From the NCBI GenBank assembly GCA_026014515.1, contig JAOZIG010000155.1, positions 1 through 8,058 of the forward strand: 8,058 nt of DNA, given 5' to 3'. Shown here in pieces: positions 5,347 through 8,058 of the stretch. Source of the DNA: Candidatus Bathyarchaeota archaeon (lineage in GTDB: Archaea; Thermoproteota; Bathyarchaeia; TCS64). A model generated the notes under the pieces. The model did no database searches and was not told where the DNA came from. It was given only the letters and a program-made list of their open reading frames with translations. Made by a program: the position numbers and the translations under genes. Within the stretch, counting starts at the first letter, position 1; every line of letters begins with the position of its first letter.

Positions 5347-6132
5347 ATGGCATTTCTCATAGCTGGAAGAATCTTCGGGCTAGTCTGCTTACTCGTCATC
5401 ATGGGCGCAGTAGCGTATTACATCAAACAAGCACAGGGAGGAAAAGTACCAAAAGTACGACGAATCCCCGGAATTGATGCCATTGATGAATCGATAGGCA
5501 GAGCAGTCGAGATGGGAAGACCCGTCTTCTGTAGCCACGGTATAGCAAACCTCCGCGCAGCCACAACAGGACCCCAGACCCTAGCAGGTCTCAGCGTCCT
5601 CAACTATGTTGCAAAACAGACAGTTGCTGTTAGCGCGGACTTGTATGTACCGGTTAGGCAGCCAGAGGTCTGGCCCGTAGCGGCTGATATAGTCGAAACA
5701 GAGTTTAAGCTAGCGGGAAGAGGTGATGAGTTTAATCCAGACATGGTACCGTTCCTTTCCAACAACCAGTTCGGTTTCTCAAGCAACTATATGGGTATGA
5801 TGATGAGGGAGAAGCCCGGAGCCAACATCATGGTTGGCGCATTCTGGGCAGAGTCCCTCCAACTCGCTGAGACTGGTTCAAGAATCGGCGCGATGCAGAT
5901 TACGGGAACCGCCAACACGGCGCAGATCCCGTTCTTCTTGGTCGTATCAGATTACTGTCTGATCGGTGAGGAGATCTACGCTGCCGGCGCCTACTTGACA
6001 GACGACGCCCCATTAATTGCTAGCTTAGCTGGACAGGATGTTGGTAGGATAATCGCGGTTATCCTTGGTCTCCTAGGTGCTATCACGGTCACGTTTGGAA
6101 GCAACATTCTCCTGGACCTATTTGGGATGTGA
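5347..6132 (+). CDS. DUF6754-like membrane-anchored protein, function unknown
   Basis: 261 residues. An N-terminal helix (~3-26) is followed by a basic segment (KQAQGGKVPKVRR), a large globular domain (~40-225) and a C-terminal hydrophobic helix (~232-256). By the positive-inside rule the N-terminus is outside and the domain lies in the cytoplasm. The segment 'GIDAIDESIGRAVEMGRPV' and the later 'AMQITGTANTAQIPFF..VSDYCLIGEEIYAAGAYL...SLAGQDVGR' match, as I recall it, the uncharacterised DUF6754 family found in bacteria and archaea. No catalytic motif is evident; a conserved acidic/Tyr region around 'SDYCLIGEE' is the most family-like stretch. It is the first gene of a four-gene cluster and is separated from the next by six bases, so the products probably work together. 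Assignment to DUF6754 is from memory and should be confirmed by a profile search. Confidence 0.8.
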   Translation: MAFLIAGRIFGLVCLLVIMGAVAYYIKQAQGGKVPKVRRIPGIDAIDESIGRAVEMGRPVFCSHGIANLRAATTGPQTLAGLSVLNYVAKQTVAVSADLYVPVRQPEVWPVAADIVETEFKLAGRGDEFNPDMVPFLSNNQFGFSSNYMGMMMREKPGANIMVGAFWAESLQLAETGSRIGAMQITGTANTAQIPFFLVVSDYCLIGEEIYAAGAYLTDDAPLIASLAGQDVGRIIAVILGLLGAITVTFGSNILLDLFGM

Positions 6133-6138
6133 TGAAAA

Positions 6139-6795
6139 ATGAGTGATGTTTTAAGAAGAATTGAAATCCCGATTGCATTGACAATCATAGCGACCCTTCT
6201 TCAGGTAATCCCATACTACTTTGAGATTCCTGCACTCGAGTCCGTCGCCAACACAGCGTCAAACGCTGTATTGATTATTGTCGCTTGCGCGACTTTTGTT
6301 GGCGTCATTAGTATCCTACAGGTTCACGGGAAGAAGATCCAACGACAATCAGAGGGTTGGTATTACAGCCTCCTCGTCGTCGGATTTACAGTAATCATGT
6401 CAGTCACAGGCCTACCTATACCAGAGATAGGCCTCAGCGTAAACAACAATGTTTACAACTGGCTGTTTACACACGTACAGACCCCCCTAGGAAGCACAAT
6501 GTACAGCATTTTGGCTTTCTTCATTACCTCAGCAGCGTTCCGTGCCTTTAGGGCGAGGAACGTGGAGTCTAGCATAGTCCTCGTCGCGGGAACCATCATG
6601 GTCATGGGTAACGCGCCTTTACTCACAAACTACATGCCCTTCATAGCGGACATATCTTTGTGGATTAGAAGCTACCCCAACATGGCGACCATGAGGGGCG
6701 TCATGATTGGCGCAGCCCTCGGCAGCATTGCCTTAGCAGTTCGTACCTTGATGGGTATTGAGCGTGGATACTTACGAGGAGGAGGTGAAGAGTAG
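6139..6795 (+). CDS. Six-helix membrane protein of the DUF6754-associated cluster
   Basis: 218 residues with about six membrane helices (~8-27, 41-61, 75-92, 116-134, 142-158, 187-205). Arg/Lys-rich loops after helix 2 ('VHGKKIQRQSEGW'), after helix 4 ('RAFRARN') and at the C-terminus ('GIERGYLRGG') place both ends in the cytoplasm. The pattern 'PLGSTMYSILAFFITSAAFRAFRARNVES' and 'MRGVMIGAALGSIALAVRTLMGIERGYL' recalls uncharacterised bacterial membrane proteins encoded beside DUF6754 genes. There is no transporter signature or charged residue in a helix that would suggest a mechanism. The preceding stop lies six bases before the ATG, and GTGAT (6129-6133) could serve as a weak ribosome site with translational coupling. 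The last base of its stop codon is the first base of the next gene's GTG start. Confidence 0.82.
   Translation: MSDVLRRIEIPIALTIIATLLQVIPYYFEIPALESVANTASNAVLIIVACATFVGVISILQVHGKKIQRQSEGWYYSLLVVGFTVIMSVTGLPIPEIGLSVNNNVYNWLFTHVQTPLGSTMYSILAFFITSAAFRAFRARNVESSIVLVAGTIMVMGNAPLLTNYMPFIADISLWIRSYPNMATMRGVMIGAALGSIALAVRTLMGIERGYLRGGGEE
6781..6788 (+). promoter_or_regulatory. Strong ribosome binding site deciding a GTG start
   Basis: GGAGGTGA is fully complementary to the canonical archaeal 16S rRNA 3' end and lies six bases before the GTG at 6795. It sits inside the last codons of the upstream gene (encoding GGGEE) and fixes the start of the third operon gene despite the non-ATG codon. Confidence 0.75.
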
Positions 6796-7628
6796 TGTCC
6801 TTGTTAGAGAAGATAAACAATTTGGATAGACGGTATATCTACTTACTAGCTTGGATATTCGTTCTCTTCCCACTTCTAAACCCCCTCGGGTTACCCATCC
6901 CCATCAGTCAAGACGCTAGGACATGGTACAACTACGTTGAGAACGATATCAACGACGGAGACGTTGTACTATTCACGCCAATGTACGGCGTATCAGGCAT
7001 GCCTGAGCTGTTCCCCATGACAGTCGCAACCATGAAACACCTACTTACAAAGGATGTAACTATAATCGTTGTAAGCTTCTGGACCGAGGGGCCGCTGGTC
7101 TTTAACCAACTCCTCGGACAAGTAGACCCAGCCGACTATGGCTACGTCTACGGTGAAGACTGGATACGACTAGGCTATGTACCCGGAAGCGAGACTGCGA
7201 TGGGCAGCTTCGCCGCTAGCATACAGAACACAGTATCAGCTGATTATGTGGAAGGAAGACCCCTAAGCTCGTTCCCCATGATGGATGACATCCAGACCGG
7301 CGAGGACATCGATGTAATCGTAAGCTTCGAGACAGGAACACCGGGAACACCAGAGTGGATGAGACAGTTCCAAGCCCCATTCGGCACACCACAGATCACA
7401 GGCTGCATCGGTGTATCCGTATCAGGCATGATCCCCTACGTCAACTCAGGGCAACTAAAAGCCCTGATGCCGGGACTAACGGTATCAGCAGAGTACGAGA
7501 TACTCCTCGATAAGCCGGGTCTAGCCGTCGCAGGCGTAGACGCTGTATCCACCAGCCACTTGTACGTAACACTCCTAGTCATCATAGGAAACCTTGCGTA
7601 CTTCATGACAAGAGAGGAGGAGGACTAA
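6795..7628 (+). CDS. Membrane-anchored external-domain protein of the DUF6754-associated cluster
   Basis: 277 residues from a GTG start supported by a strong ribosome site. A basic N-terminus ('KINNLDRRYIYLL') and one helix (~13-32, ending 'LLNPLGLPIPIS') lead into a domain of about 210 residues, then a C-terminal helix (~252-270) and an acidic tail ('TREEED'). Charge distribution puts the domain outside the cell. The domain alternates hydrophobic strands and helices ('GDVVLFTPMYG', 'LTKDVTIIVVSFW', 'DIDVIVSFETG'), suggesting an alpha/beta, perhaps Rossmann-like fold. The opening 'LDRRYIYLL...FPLLNPLGLP' and 'PELFPM' closely resemble, from memory, bacterial proteins of unknown function beside DUF6754 genes. 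Only one cysteine is present (in 'TGCIGVS') and no nucleotide or metal motif was recognised. It overlaps the previous gene by one base and is one base before the next ATG, so a complex of the four products is likely. Confidence 0.82.
   Translation: MSLLEKINNLDRRYIYLLAWIFVLFPLLNPLGLPIPISQDARTWYNYVENDINDGDVVLFTPMYGVSGMPELFPMTVATMKHLLTKDVTIIVVSFWTEGPLVFNQLLGQVDPADYGYVYGEDWIRLGYVPGSETAMGSFAASIQNTVSADYVEGRPLSSFPMMDDIQTGEDIDVIVSFETGTPGTPEWMRQFQAPFGTPQITGCIGVSVSGMIPYVNSGQLKALMPGLTVSAEYEILLDKPGLAVAGVDAVSTSHLYVTLLVIIGNLAYFMTREEED
7616..7623 (+). promoter_or_regulatory. Ribosome binding site of the fourth operon gene
   Basis: GGAGGAGG, within the REEED tail codons of the upstream gene, ends six bases before the ATG at 7630. 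It supports that start and, with the TAA one base before the ATG, suggests coupled translation. Confidence 0.65.
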
Positions 7629-7629
7629 G

Positions 7630-8058
7630 ATGGTCGATATAGCAGTATGGACCGCGGTCTTCTTCACCCTAGGCATCTACAGCATACTATACAGGGAAAA
7701 CCCATGGTACAGGATCGCTGAGAGCGTTTACCTAGGCGTCGCCGTCGGCTACGCCGTCGGTCAGGACTTGAAGTATATCAGGGACCAGTGGGGCGGGCAG
7801 TGGAGCAGCAGCGCGGGAATGATGTTTGCATTCGTGGTAGTCATGATTGTAGGCATCCTCTGGTATGCTAGGTTCAACAAGAGCCTCTTCTACCTGTATA
7901 GGTGGCCGCTGGCTATTGTAGTCGGTACCGGTATCGGTATGGCCTTAAAGACAGTCGTCTTCAGTCAGTTCCTAGACCAAATCGTCAGCCAAGCTAACAC
8001 ACCCTTCTTCGTACCAGGAGACATTGTTCAATCAATAAACAATATCCTAGTACAGATA
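7630..8058 (+). CDS. Multi-helix membrane protein of the DUF6754-associated cluster, 3' end outside window
   Basis: An ATG opens a frame that stays open for 143 codons to the window edge, so the gene is truncated by the window and not by mutation. Helices are visible at about residues 4-20, 30-44, 60-78 and 87-105. Between the first two lies 'YSILYRENPWYRIAESVYLGVAVGY', which strongly recalls an uncharacterised bacterial membrane family with 'LYR.NP.YR.AEh...G...GY', also found beside DUF6754 genes. A second conserved-looking stretch is 'RFNKSLFYLYRWPLAIVVGTGIGMALK'. After helix 4 comes a polar stretch (from 'SQANTPFF') that may be an external loop before further helices. Base composition and codon use look like those of the preceding operon genes. 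Function is unknown; it is probably a membrane subunit of the same assembly. More genes of the operon may follow. Confidence 0.78.
   Translation, partial: MVDIAVWTAVFFTLGIYSILYRENPWYRIAESVYLGVAVGYAVGQDLKYIRDQWGGQWSSSAGMMFAFVVVMIVGILWYARFNKSLFYLYRWPLAIVVGTGIGMALKTVVFSQFLDQIVSQANTPFFVPGDIVQSINNILVQI

Noticed and set aside
6357..6551. 64-codon plus-strand frame within the six-helix gene
   Set aside because: It has an Arg/Pro/His-rich translation with no start signal, lying out of frame within a well-supported membrane protein.

Overview
The window looks archaeal. It carries a tungstopterin aldehyde:ferredoxin oxidoreductase (AOR) family gene behind a MoaD/ThiS-type gene, a secreted and probably heavily N-glycosylated protein with a C-terminal membrane anchor, BRE/TATA-like promoters close to start codons, T-rich terminators without hairpins, and strong GGAGGTGA-type ribosome sites inside an operon. 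I cannot name the lineage from sequence alone; an Asgard or Bathyarchaeia-like anaerobe would fit, but that is a guess.

Layout. Positions 1-227 hold the 3' end of a MoaD/ThiS-like beta-grasp gene ending in Gly-Gly. It is followed by an AOR-family oxidoreductase (315-2147) that keeps all four cluster cysteines and the first pterin motif but has a degenerate second motif. Next is a surface protein made of two diverged copies of one domain (2232-3524). It converges, sharing a 4-base stop overlap, on a cation diffusion facilitator (CDF) metal transporter (3521-4384, minus strand). A conspicuous inverted repeat lies in the transporter's promoter region. Behind it, also on the minus strand, is a winged-helix plus PD-(D/E)XK nuclease-like protein (4461-5252).

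From 5347 to the right edge runs a tightly packed plus-strand operon of four membrane proteins: a DUF6754-like protein, a six-helix membrane protein, a protein with one predicted external domain between two helices, and a multi-helix protein cut by the window end. From memory these resemble a set of uncharacterised bacterial membrane proteins that also occur as neighbours. The positive-inside rule puts the DUF6754 domain in the cytoplasm and the third protein's domain outside, so the set could form a membrane-spanning complex. This is the best candidate for an undescribed system here.

The operon and the nuclease-like gene are divergent and appear to share one AT-rich promoter core. Two short palindromes lie around the predicted start of the nuclease-like gene and may be an operator. 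No RNA genes, CRISPR arrays, insertion sequences or origins were recognised, and no stretch longer than about 100 bases lacks a gene.
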